A stretch of DNA of 27,622 nt, taken from IMG/VR virus record IMGVR_UViG_3300043539_000498, positions 1 to 27,622 of that record; one strand, written 5' to 3'. How positions within the stretch are numbered: the stretch's first letter is position 1; every line of letters begins with the position of its first letter. The position numbers were made by a program, and so were the translations under genes. Below are positions 20,420 through 27,622 of the stretch, piece after piece. Source of the stretch: a virus. Below the pieces are notes generated by a model. It worked only from the letters and a program-made list of their open reading frames with translations. It was not told the origin of the DNA and did no database searches.

Positions 20420-21868
20420 ATGAGCCAGTCCGAATTGCAGAACCTTCCAGTTGAACGTGCCGTCCTCGCTGGCATCTGCCAGTTCGGACTGGAAGTTTAT
20501 GTTGAACTTGACTTTTTGCAAGCAGAATACTTTAGCCACGAATTAAATCAGGTTATATTTACATGCTTACAAGACGTTATCAACAATAATCAGAATATTG
20601 AATATCTCTCTATATTCTCAACAGCTCAAAAGCTTGGCGTGTATGAATTAATTAATAAAGCGACTGAAATGAGTTTCATACGGTCGCTTTTTAATTTTCC
20701 TATCAATAAAGATAATATACCTAAGTTTGCAGCTAAACTAACTAAGCTTAAATTAGCTAGAGATATTAAGAAGACGTTGTCTATATGTGATAAGTCAATG
20801 ACTAAGATCACAGGTGATGAGAGCGTAGAAGATATTATTGGCATGGTTGAAACTCCAATTATGGAGATTACATCTCTTGCGTATAAAGAGCAGAACAATA
20901 AGACAGTTCTCTTGGGGGAAAATATTGATGAGTATGTTGAATATCTTATTAATAATCCTTCTGACTATCTTGGTATTCCTACCGGATTCCCTAGATTCGA
21001 CGAAGCAATAGGTGGTGGACTCCGAAGAAAGTCAGTCACTCTAATAGGAGCTAGAACTGGCGTTGGTAAAAGTGTTATCTCTACCAATGTTGCAAAGTAT
21101 GTTTCGGAAGTTTATAATATTCCAGTTCTATATTTAGATACAGAAATGGATCTTGGAGACCAAAGAAACCGTATGTTAGCAAACATTAGCGGAATTAAAA
21201 TCAACGACATTGCAAAAGGGGTTTTTGCTAAGAGTTTTAACTCTAAAGAAAAGGTGATTGCCGCAGCTAAGCTGATTGAAAAGATACCATATCACTATAT
21301 ATCAATTGCTGGTCAACCATTTGATAATATCCTTAACATTATTAAAAGATGGGTTCATCAATATGTTGGATTTGATGAGAATGGTAGAACTAAAGACTGC
21401 TTAATTATATACGATTATTTCAAGTTAATGAGTTCAGCTGGGCTAACCGCTGCTATGCAAGAATATCAGGCTTTAGGTTTTCAGATTACAAAGATGAATG
21501 ACTTCTGTATTAAATACGACTTACCATGTTTATCTTTTGTGCAGCTTAATCGAGAAGAGGAAATTGCACAATCTGATAGGCTTCAGTGGCTTGCATCTAC
21601 TGTTGCTAAATTTCAAATGAAAAGCGATGAAGAAGTGGCAGATGATGGCGATGACAATGGAAATCGTAAACTTGTTATTATTAAAGCTAGACATGGATCT
21701 GGACTTGAATATGGCAACTATATCAATGTTAAAATGAATGGCGCAATTGCTAAACTTACTGAATGGTACACTAGAGATGAAATTAAGAATGGAGCGGCAA
21801 ATGCAAGTCAAGACAACTCCTTCGAAATTCGAGAAGGTGAGTCGGGAGAAGATTTATTCGATATGTAA
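20420..21868 (+). CDS. dnaB: DnaB-type replicative DNA helicase
   Basis: The 482-residue product has a DnaB N-terminal domain (LPVERAVLAGICQFG ... FSHELNQVIFTCLQDVI). A RecA-like motor domain follows, with GIPTGFPRFDEAIGGGLRR, Walker A GARTGVGKS at residues 210-218, and PVLYLDTEMD. Walker B-like CLIIYDYFKLM and FVQLNREEE complete it. It should unwind DNA as a hexamer ahead of the phage replisome and pair with the DnaG-type primase just downstream. GGAG lies nine bases before the ATG. The 3' end overlaps the primase gene by 68 bases. The early codons form a 17-bp stem, and a terminator-like hairpin occurs at 20657-20700. Confidence 0.92.
   Translation: MSQSELQNLPVERAVLAGICQFGLEVYVELDFLQAEYFSHELNQVIFTCLQDVINNNQNIEYLSIFSTAQKLGVYELINKATEMSFIRSLFNFPINKDNIPKFAAKLTKLKLARDIKKTLSICDKSMTKITGDESVEDIIGMVETPIMEITSLAYKEQNNKTVLLGENIDEYVEYLINNPSDYLGIPTGFPRFDEAIGGGLRRKSVTLIGARTGVGKSVISTNVAKYVSEVYNIPVLYLDTEMDLGDQRNRMLANISGIKINDIAKGVFAKSFNSKEKVIAAAKLIEKIPYHYISIAGQPFDNILNIIKRWVHQYVGFDENGRTKDCLIIYDYFKLMSSAGLTAAMQEYQALGFQITKMNDFCIKYDLPCLSFVQLNREEEIAQSDRLQWLASTVAKFQMKSDEEVADDGDDNGNRKLVIIKARHGSGLEYGNYINVKMNGAIAKLTEWYTRDEIKNGAANASQDNSFEIREGESGEDLFDM
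20425..20492 (+). promoter_or_regulatory. 17-bp imperfect stem-loop over the first codons of dnaB
   Basis: CCAGTCCGAATTG-CAGA (20425-20441) pairs with bases 20475-20492 over 17 pairs, with one G-U and one bulged base; the outermost ten pairs are perfect. The loop is 33 bases. It begins five bases after the A of the ATG, close enough to block ribosome binding when folded. It could be an RNA control element or, as DNA, a cruciform or protein site. Confidence 0.6.
20657..20700 (+). terminator. Terminator-like hairpin inside dnaB
   Basis: AAAGCGAC (20657-20664) pairs perfectly with GTCGCTTT (20683-20690). An inner helix TGAAA (20665-20669) with TTTCA (20674-20678) extends it, leaving a 4-base bulge. 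TTAATTTT follows. It lies about 240 bases into the dnaB coding sequence. Confidence 0.45.
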
Positions 21869-22874
21869 TGAATTATCGGATAAAGCCCCATCTCTACTTA
21901 ATGCTTTAAAAATTGAATATATAGAATTTCCCAATAGACTAGCATTTCCATGTCCAGTGCATGGAGGAGATAATTGCGAAGGATCATGCATATTTACCGA
22001 TGGAGCTAAAACCAAAGGGAATTGGGTATGTTGGACTCACTCCTGTGAAAAAGACTATGGTAAAAATATGATAGGCTTTGTAAGAGGAGTTCTTTCTCAA
22101 AGAGAAGGTAAAGAAGTTAATTTTTACAAAGCTTTAAATTTTTCACTTTCATTTTTAAATAAAAAAATCATAGATATACCAGAAGAAAAGATAAGTGAGA
22201 GCATCTATGAGATTAATAAGATTAATGAAATATTAACTCGTAAATCTGAAAAGATAGAATTAAATATATCTAGAGAGCAAGTAATATCAACTCTTGATAT
22301 TCCGTCAAAATACTATATAAATAGAGGTTTTTTGCCAGAAACTTTAATAGCTTTTGATGTCGGAGAGTGTTATAATTCTAATAGACAAATGTTCAATCGA
22401 GCAGTCGTACCCGTATATGATGAAACTTCTCAATATGTTGGATGCGTTGGAAGAGCAACTGATGAGAATACTAAGCCAAAGTGGTTTAATAGTAAAGGTT
22501 TCAGAAAATCATTCTTTTTGTATGGATTATGGGTTACTAAACCATATATTCAACAAACATCAACTATTGTGCTTGTAGAAGGTCAGGGAGATGTTTGGAG
22601 ATTATACGAATCAGGGATTAAAAACTGTGCTGGTATATTTGGTTCTGATCTTAGTGAAGACCAATTAATCAATCTTGAAGAGCTTGGAGTAATGAATATT
22701 GTTATATTAACAGATAATGATGAAGCAGGACAAAAGGCAGCAGAAGGCATTATCCAAAAGGGTGATAGAAGATTTAATTATTTTACACCTAAGATATCAA
22801 AGAAAGATATCGGAGATATGTCTATTGAAGATATAAATAATGAACTTAAACCACAAATTAAAGGACTTTTTTAA
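21801..22874 (+). CDS. DnaG-type DNA primase
   Basis: ATG 21801 is chosen because GGAG lies six bases upstream; earlier in-frame starts lack this. The 357-residue product has an N-terminal zinc-binding region (CPVHGGDNC at 51-59, then CWTHSC at 77-82). A TOPRIM domain follows, with VLVEGQGDVWRL (Glu of the ExxD type) and IVILTDNDEAGQKAAEGI (the DxD). It should lay down RNA primers for the phage polymerase. It is shorter than bacterial DnaG because a C-terminal helicase-binding domain is not evident. Its reading frame overlaps dnaB by 68 bases, which ties the expression of helicase and primase together. Confidence 0.88.
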   Translation: MQVKTTPSKFEKVSREKIYSICNELSDKAPSLLNALKIEYIEFPNRLAFPCPVHGGDNCEGSCIFTDGAKTKGNWVCWTHSCEKDYGKNMIGFVRGVLSQREGKEVNFYKALNFSLSFLNKKIIDIPEEKISESIYEINKINEILTRKSEKIELNISREQVISTLDIPSKYYINRGFLPETLIAFDVGECYNSNRQMFNRAVVPVYDETSQYVGCVGRATDENTKPKWFNSKGFRKSFFLYGLWVTKPYIQQTSTIVLVEGQGDVWRLYESGIKNCAGIFGSDLSEDQLINLEELGVMNIVILTDNDEAGQKAAEGIIQKGDRRFNYFTPKISKKDIGDMSIEDINNELKPQIKGLF

Positions 22875-23704
22875 TGAGCAGAATGCTAGCTTTCTCAGGT
22901 AAGAAACAATCAGGCAAAAATACCCTATGTAATTTTTTACATGGGCAACAATTAAGAGCGTTTGGTATTATTGATGGGTTTGAAATTACAACCGATGGCG
23001 AATTAGTGGTAGATACTATTCTTAGAGATGAAAGCGGAAAAGATACCAGAGGCAAAGGTTTTATTGATATTACACGAATAGATCTAGAGTTTGCGGTGTG
23101 GGCAATGGATAATGTATGGCCTTTTGTTAAACATTACGCTTTTGCAACTACATTAAAAGAAATATGCATAGGTTTATTTAATTTAGAAAAAAGCTCAGTA
23201 TATGGAACTGATGAAGAAAAAAATAAGCTAACCCAGTATAAGTGGGAAGATATGCCTACGAAAGTTAAAGGTAAAACTGGTTTTATGACCGGAAGAGATT
23301 TTATTCAATATTTTGGAACTGATATTTGTAGAAAAATCTTCTCAGAAGTTTGGACTAGTAGAGCTATAAAAGATATTCAGTTAGAAGAGTCTAAGCTGGC
23401 GATTATTACAGACGCTAGATTTGTCAATGAAGTTGAAGCAGTAAAGACCGCTGGAGGAAAAGTAATTAGACTTACTAGAACTAGTTTAAAAAATTCCAAT
23501 TTAAGCGATAGTCATGAAAGCGAAACTGCATTAGATGGATATGAAAATTTTGACGCGATAATTGATAATCAAAACATGACAATAGAAGAGTCATGCCAAG
23601 AATTAACTAAAATTTTAGAAGAGTGGGGATGGTCTACTAGCGAACTAATCTTAGCTAATCAAGAAGAATCTTCTCGACGACAAACAGTAACGTCAATCAA
23701 ATGA
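22874..23704 (+). CDS. Deoxynucleoside monophosphate kinase
   Basis: The 276-residue protein begins MLAFSGKKQSGKNTL, a Walker A loop at about residues 9-17. It carries FMTGRDFIQYFGTDICRKIF and AIITDARFVNEVEAVKTAGG, features I associate with phage dNMP kinases of the T4 gp1 type. It should phosphorylate dNMPs to dNDPs, linking dCMP deaminase, dUTPase and DNA synthesis. It overlaps the primase stop (TAATG) and the next gene (ATGA). The C-terminal 30 residues are polar and probably disordered. Confidence 0.85.
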   Translation: MSRMLAFSGKKQSGKNTLCNFLHGQQLRAFGIIDGFEITTDGELVVDTILRDESGKDTRGKGFIDITRIDLEFAVWAMDNVWPFVKHYAFATTLKEICIGLFNLEKSSVYGTDEEKNKLTQYKWEDMPTKVKGKTGFMTGRDFIQYFGTDICRKIFSEVWTSRAIKDIQLEESKLAIITDARFVNEVEAVKTAGGKVIRLTRTSLKNSNLSDSHESETALDGYENFDAIIDNQNMTIEESCQELTKILEEWGWSTSELILANQEESSRRQTVTSIK

Positions 23705-24732
23705 TCACTACTTACTTTAGATCATCCAGTCTTAATAACTGGAAATACTGTGAACTCCAATACTTTATGACATACGTTCTCGGACATTATTCTCCGTCAG
23801 GAAAAAAGGCGGATTTGGGAACGATAACGCACGCAGTGCTTGAAACTTTAGCAATATGTAAAAAGAGAACCCAGTTTAATAAAAGATCAACAATGAAAAT
23901 CACTCAGGAACCCTTGGGTGACTTTTCCTTCACTGACGCTGAATTATATACAGAGGCATTTGTAAATAAAGTGTTAGATAGAAGTTTTGAATTCTATAAA
24001 GCAAATTCCAAGCATAATGAATTCAACGAGAAAGATTATCAGTTTTGTTATAAGATGGTATGGGATACTTTAGGATATAACAATGGTCAATTTGATCCAC
24101 GTAATCGCAAAGTGATTGATACAGAACCCCACTTTGATATCCCAATTTTGGAAGACTGGGCAAAGTTTGAGTTTGAATTGCCGAACGGGGAAAAAATGTC
24201 TGGAAATCTTGCTATCAAAGGAACAATCGACCTTGTAACCGAGATGGAAGATGGTACAATAGAAGTAATCGATTGGAAGACTGGACAGAGGCTTGATTGG
24301 GCCACTGGAGAGCGTAAGGACTACGATAAACTAATGAAGGATACTCAATTGCTGTTATATCACTATGCAGTTAGTAAAATGTATCCTAAATATAGAAATT
24401 CGATCATGACTATCTTTTTCTGTAGAGATGGTGGACCTTTCTCTCTTGCGTTTGATAAAGAGGATGATGATAAATTTCTTCTATATTTGAAAGATATGTT
24501 TAAGGAGATTGTATTAAATCAAAATCCTAAACCAATATCTAAAGATAGAGGAAGTTTTAAATGTCAAAAGCTTTGTCATTACTATAAAACAAATTGGCAA
24601 GACACTAATCAAACTATGTGTCACCATATTGATAATCAATTACAAACTATTGGAATGGCTGAAACAGTTAAGAATTTCTCTAAGCCCGGTTTCACCATTG
24701 GAAAATATAAAGATCCGGGAGCTGTGGAATGA
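23701..24732 (+). CDS. RecB/Cas4-like PD-(D/E)XK nuclease, probable Fe-S cluster
   Basis: The 343-residue product matches the RecB/Cas4 nuclease group. It has an early Cys in NNWKYCELQYF, then His in GTITHAVLE, Asp in IKGTIDLV, the Glu-x-x-Asp-x-Lys core in EVIDWKTG, and the QLLLYHYAV motif. Three later cysteines (KCQKLCHYY and TMCHH) plus the early one could hold an iron-sulphur cluster, as in Cas4 and AddB. It probably processes DNA ends for recombination or replication. It starts in the stop of the kinase gene and overlaps dnaE (ATGA). A terminator-like hairpin lies near 23900. Confidence 0.85.
   Translation: MITTYFRSSSLNNWKYCELQYFMTYVLGHYSPSGKKADLGTITHAVLETLAICKKRTQFNKRSTMKITQEPLGDFSFTDAELYTEAFVNKVLDRSFEFYKANSKHNEFNEKDYQFCYKMVWDTLGYNNGQFDPRNRKVIDTEPHFDIPILEDWAKFEFELPNGEKMSGNLAIKGTIDLVTEMEDGTIEVIDWKTGQRLDWATGERKDYDKLMKDTQLLLYHYAVSKMYPKYRNSIMTIFFCRDGGPFSLAFDKEDDDKFLLYLKDMFKEIVLNQNPKPISKDRGSFKCQKLCHYYKTNWQDTNQTMCHHIDNQLQTIGMAETVKNFSKPGFTIGKYKDPGAVE
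23900..23926 (+). terminator. Weak terminator-like hairpin inside the nuclease gene
   Basis: Bases 23900-23908 pair with 23913-23921 over nine pairs, two of them G-U, around a 4-base loop, followed by CTTTTCC. It is weaker than the others and may be chance. Confidence 0.3.
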
Positions 24733-26231
24733 TATTGCCAGTTATAACAACACACTATTCATTATTGAAAGGTTTCATCAAACCAGATGAAGCTGCCAAG
24801 AAATGTAAAGAATTAGGTTATACTCATTGCTTAATTGCTGATATTGAAACTATTAGTGGTGTTGTTGATTTCTTCAATGCCATAAATAAAGCTGGGATTG
24901 TACCCATTCTTGGAATGCAAGCCGACAATGGGTATTACATTGCTAAATCCCTAAAAGGATATAGAGCTTTAATTAAGTTAGCATCTAAAGAGAAGATAGA
25001 ATATGCCAAAGAAGACATGCAATTTTACACAGAAGATCAACTAGCAGTTATGCCAGTTTATTATGCTGAACAAAATGATGCAATTCTTCATAGGATGGTA
25101 TTGTGTCTTAACTTTAAAACTACACTCAAGAGAGCTAAAGATGTGGACATGGGAGAATATAAAAAGTTTTTCGAGTCTGATCATTATTTCTTTCATCCGG
25201 TCCATAGGATTATACCTAGCGAAAAGCAATATTTTGGAACTAAACAGTTATATTCTGAATTACAACAGTATAGCATTCTTTCTAAGCCTAAATTACCTCG
25301 CGTAGATTGTGGAGATATGTCTGAGAATGATTATCTAACACAATTATGTAGAAATGGCTGGCGAGCAAAACTTATGCATTTAAAAGATGATAAGAAGAAG
25401 GAATATACTAATCGTATTAAGTATGAGTTGTCTGTTATTCATGGATTTGAACTATCTGGATACTTTTTAATTGTGCAAGACATTATTAACTATGTAAGAA
25501 AGAATGATTGGCTACCGGGACCGGGGCGTGGAAGTGCTGGTGGATGTTTAGTATCATATTTACTTGGGATTATTGATATTGATCCCATGAAATACGATTT
25601 ACTATTCTCTAGATTTTTAAATGCTGGTCGATTTACTAAAGACAACATCTCATTGCCCGATATTGATATGGACGTTCCATCCGTTCACCGTGATGAAATT
25701 ATTGACTATATCAAGAACAAGTATGGCAATGAAAGAGTGTATCAGATGATTACATTTGGTCGTTTACAGGGTAGATCAGCAGTCAAGGATGTTGCTAGAG
25801 TTTATGGGGACTTATCTTTTAGTGAGTTAAATGAGATCACTGAGAGTTTACCACAAGAAGCTAGCATCTCGGATGAGCTGGAAGAAATGGATATCAAATC
25901 AGTTATTCGATGGACTCTTGAAAATGATCCAAAGAAACTTGAAAAGTGGTGTAGAATTGATAAGGAAGGTAATTTGTCTGGTGAGTTGTCAGATCTGTTC
26001 TCTCTTGCTATAAGAATAGAAGGAACTTATAAATCTCAAGGAAAACACCCGGCAGGAGTAATTATTTCTAATGAAGATCTAATCAATGATGCACCTCTTA
26101 TCACAGATAAGAATGGTCATAGATTAGTCGCATTTGAAATGCATGACTTGGATAAGGTTGGTTTGACTAAATTTGATGTGCTTGGGATTAACTTACTAGA
26201 TAAAATTATGCAGATTACAGATAAGGATTAA
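24729..26231 (+). CDS. dnaE: DNA polymerase III alpha subunit, N-terminal fragment (PHP and palm)
   Basis: The 500-residue product is the first part of a bacterial-type DnaE. A PHP-like N-terminus (THYSLLKG, LIADIETISG) is short and has lost the usual metal-binding His residues. The palm follows, with PGPGRGSAGG near 266-275 and the catalytic pair Asp 313 and Asp 315 in PDIDMD. Then come SQGKHPAGVIIS and GLTKFDVLG with the third Asp at 483. The protein stops 17 residues later, so all three catalytic aspartates are present but fingers and beta-binding parts are missing. Those continue in a separate gene at 27161. Two other genes lie between. No intein sequence is visible at the break. Confidence 0.92.
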   Translation: MILPVITTHYSLLKGFIKPDEAAKKCKELGYTHCLIADIETISGVVDFFNAINKAGIVPILGMQADNGYYIAKSLKGYRALIKLASKEKIEYAKEDMQFYTEDQLAVMPVYYAEQNDAILHRMVLCLNFKTTLKRAKDVDMGEYKKFFESDHYFFHPVHRIIPSEKQYFGTKQLYSELQQYSILSKPKLPRVDCGDMSENDYLTQLCRNGWRAKLMHLKDDKKKEYTNRIKYELSVIHGFELSGYFLIVQDIINYVRKNDWLPGPGRGSAGGCLVSYLLGIIDIDPMKYDLLFSRFLNAGRFTKDNISLPDIDMDVPSVHRDEIIDYIKNKYGNERVYQMITFGRLQGRSAVKDVARVYGDLSFSELNEITESLPQEASISDELEEMDIKSVIRWTLENDPKKLEKWCRIDKEGNLSGELSDLFSLAIRIEGTYKSQGKHPAGVIISNEDLINDAPLITDKNGHRLVAFEMHDLDKVGLTKFDVLGINLLDKIMQITDKD

Positions 26232-26232
26232 C

Positions 26233-26466
26233 ATGAAGGAAAAATTTCTAGACTACGCAACTGTTATCAGGGATGGTAATGACATTGATTTTAAAGACTT
26301 GAGCTTATCTGATCTAAGAAATCATGTTCCTTGGTACAGAGAGAAGAAGAATGGAATATACCAAGTCCATAATAATAAATTTTCACAAATCTTTTACGAT
26401 CTAAACGAAGCTATTGATAAATTTTTAGAATTGAGAGAAACCTATGTCACTAAACAGCAATCGTGA
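26233..26466 (+). CDS. Small unknown protein between the dnaE halves (77 aa)
   Basis: The gene begins two bases after the dnaE fragment stop. The product reads FLDYATVIRDGNDIDFKDLS, then LRNHVPWYREKKNGIYQVHNN, and ends in helix DLNEAIDKFLELRETYV. It is charged and soluble, with no endonuclease motif (no LAGLIDADG, GIY-YIG pair or HNH). It overlaps the exonuclease gene by 23 bases. It could bridge the split polymerase, but nothing in the sequence proves it. Confidence 0.55.
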   Translation: MKEKFLDYATVIRDGNDIDFKDLSLSDLRNHVPWYREKKNGIYQVHNNKFSQIFYDLNEAIDKFLELRETYVTKQQS

Positions 26467-27151
26467 TTTTTTAGTATTCGATTTTGAGACTACAGGTAAA
26501 AACCCTAATAAGTGTCAGCTAACTCAAATATCAGCAATCGTATTGCATGGTAAGAAGTTAACACTTCAGCCGGGTGGAGTATTTGATATTGAAGTACGTC
26601 CTGAGTTTGACGATCAAAAAGCAATTTTATCTGGCTTTGATCCTGTTGAACAAGAAGCTCTTGACGTAACTCGTAAAACTCGCGAACAATTAGAAAAAGC
26701 TGTTGGGCCTAAAGTTGCTTGGCAGCAGTTCTCTAATTTTGTAACTAAGTTTAATATGAAGGGGTCTCCATACTTTGCCCCAATTCCTGTAGGGTTTAAT
26801 ATCAATAACTATGATATGCCAATCTTAAATAGGTATTGTCAAATGTATGGGCCATCTGAAGAAAAAACCGGAAAGCAAAAGCTCGTTCATCAAATTTATA
26901 AAGTAGACATGATGGATGTATTATTTGGATGGTTTGAAGATAACGACTCAGTTAAGAAATTAAACATGGGATATCTGAGAGAGTTCTTTGGATTCCCCGA
27001 AGAGAGTAAAGCAAACGCCCACAACGCTATTTATGATGTTGTTGACACTGCAAATATCTTTGTCAGATTTATGAAGTATCAACGCAAGTTAAACTCTAAG
27101 ACTAATTTTGAGAAGTCATTTGCAGACGCTCCTATGGATATTACTATATAA
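26444..27151 (+). CDS. DnaQ-like 3'-5' proofreading exonuclease (DEDDh)
   Basis: The 235-residue protein has the three exonuclease motifs: ExoI FDFETTG (Asp 13, Glu 15), ExoII GFNINNYDMPIL, and ExoIII HNAIYDVVDT with the His and Asp of the DEDDh class. This corresponds to the epsilon subunit of DNA polymerase III. It lacks an obvious clamp-binding C-terminal motif. Lying between the two dnaE fragments, it should supply the proofreading that the degenerate PHP domain cannot. It overlaps the 77-aa gene and is followed by the second dnaE part nine bases later. Confidence 0.9.
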   Translation: MSLNSNRDFLVFDFETTGKNPNKCQLTQISAIVLHGKKLTLQPGGVFDIEVRPEFDDQKAILSGFDPVEQEALDVTRKTREQLEKAVGPKVAWQQFSNFVTKFNMKGSPYFAPIPVGFNINNYDMPILNRYCQMYGPSEEKTGKQKLVHQIYKVDMMDVLFGWFEDNDSVKKLNMGYLREFFGFPEESKANAHNAIYDVVDTANIFVRFMKYQRKLNSKTNFEKSFADAPMDITI

Positions 27152-27160
27152 GAGGAACTA

Positions 27161-27622
27161 ATGGTTCAAATTGAAGATATCAAAAATTTTGACGACGAAG
27201 CGACTTGGGATCTGATTTGCAGCGGAAGAACTAAAGGGGTTTTTCAATTAGAATCCAGATTGGGTTCCAGTTGGGCAAAAAGGGCGCAGCCTCGCTCTAT
27301 CGAGGAATTAGCTGACTTAGTATCCATTATTCGCCCCGGCACGCTAGAGGCCGAATTAGACGGCAAATCTATGACCAAGCACTACACAGATCGCAAAGCT
27401 AAGATTGACGAGACTAAATACTTACACCCAGCATTGGAGACGGTGCTGGGTAAAACTTATGGAATTATCGTTTATCAAGAGCAAGCTATGCGTATTGCTA
27501 CAGAGATTGCTGGCTTTACACCTGAAGAGGCCGATTCACTTCGTAAAGCTATGGGTAAAAAAGATGCGGCACTTATGAAAGAAGTTGAAGAGAAGTTTAT
27601 CAATGGAGCTAAGACTAAAGGA
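27161..27622 (+). CDS. dnaE: DNA polymerase III alpha subunit, fingers fragment (partial)
   Basis: ATG 27161 follows AGAGGAAC and opens a frame that runs off the window. The 154 visible residues continue DnaE exactly where the first fragment ends: GRTKGVFQLESRLG, LVSIIRPGTLE, HPALETVLGKTYGIIVYQEQAMRIA, and ADSLRKAMGKKDAAL. These are the fingers-region signatures (GVFQLES, RPG, YGIxxYQEQ, RRAMGKK). It has its own start codon and ribosome site, so it is expressed as a separate protein and must assemble with the N-terminal part. The C-terminus is unseen. Its first 250 bases are visibly richer in GC than the neighbours. Confidence 0.92.
   Translation, partial: MVQIEDIKNFDDEATWDLICSGRTKGVFQLESRLGSSWAKRAQPRSIEELADLVSIIRPGTLEAELDGKSMTKHYTDRKAKIDETKYLHPALETVLGKTYGIIVYQEQAMRIATEIAGFTPEEADSLRKAMGKKDAALMKEVEEKFINGAKTKG

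Noticed and set aside
26233-26466. Homing endonuclease between the dnaE parts
   Set aside because: The 77-aa product has no LAGLIDADG, HNH or PD-(D/E)XK motif and no complete GIY-YIG domain; the single GIY string lacks its partner.
24729-27622. Split intein as the cause of the dnaE break
   Set aside because: The first part ends in ordinary DnaE sequence without the Cys-starting intein block, and the second begins with DnaE-type sequence without an intein C-terminal His-Asn.
1-27622. tRNA genes, CRISPR arrays, insertion sequences or attachment sites
   Set aside because: I saw no T-loop or acceptor-stem pattern, no regularly spaced direct repeats, no transposase and no integrase, and nearly all space is occupied by coding frames.

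Overview
This window looks like part of a large, AT-rich, double-stranded DNA phage genome. It may also be a phage-like element read from a metagenome. Every gene I can support lies on the + strand. Most genes are packed with ATGA, TAATG or TTGA stop/start overlaps. There is no rRNA, recognisable tRNA, transposase or CRISPR array. The best clue to the host is a full-length DUF1559 pseudopilin-like protein at 1338..2462, a family strongly expanded in Planctomycetes. A planctomycete host is therefore my working inference, not a proven fact.

Layout. (1) 1..3939 holds glycan-related genes: a partial glycosyltransferase-like protein, a methyltransferase remnant, a GT-A type and a GT4 type glycosyltransferase. 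The DUF1559 gene sits among them as a self-contained unit with its own consensus promoter and terminator, followed by a macro-domain-like protein. (2) 3929..6549 holds a papain-like cysteine peptidase followed by five small membrane or exported proteins, a possible lysis or envelope cassette. (3) 6552..9108 is a transcription unit. It opens at a promoter whose -10 box lies inside a 33-bp palindrome, runs through four unknown genes to a sigma-70-like factor and a possible virion protein, and ends at a strong terminator. (4) 9121..16895 holds small unknown proteins with nucleotide metabolism genes (dCMP deaminase, B12-dependent ribonucleotide reductase), a possible structural protein, PhoH and a FmdB-type zinc ribbon protein. 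(5) 16888..27622 is the replication and recombination module: RecA, a PD-(D/E)XK-like endonuclease, dUTPase, DnaB helicase, DnaG-type primase, dNMP kinase, a RecB/Cas4-like nuclease, and a bacterial-type DNA polymerase III alpha subunit. That polymerase is broken into two genes, with a DnaQ-like proofreading exonuclease and a small unknown gene between them.

Together the enzymes would reduce, deaminate, phosphorylate and sanitise nucleotides and feed a phage-encoded replisome (DnaB, DnaG, split DnaE, DnaQ). RecA and two nucleases would serve recombination.

The most unusual signals are the following: the split dnaE; an apparently complete absence of CCWGG, with Pro codons switched before Gly; the DUF1559 cargo gene; the operator-like palindrome at 6562..6594; and a set of strong stem-loops and hidden promoter or terminator signals inside coding sequences (dnaB, the recA flanks and others). 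All of these come from reading by eye. No search or folding program was run.
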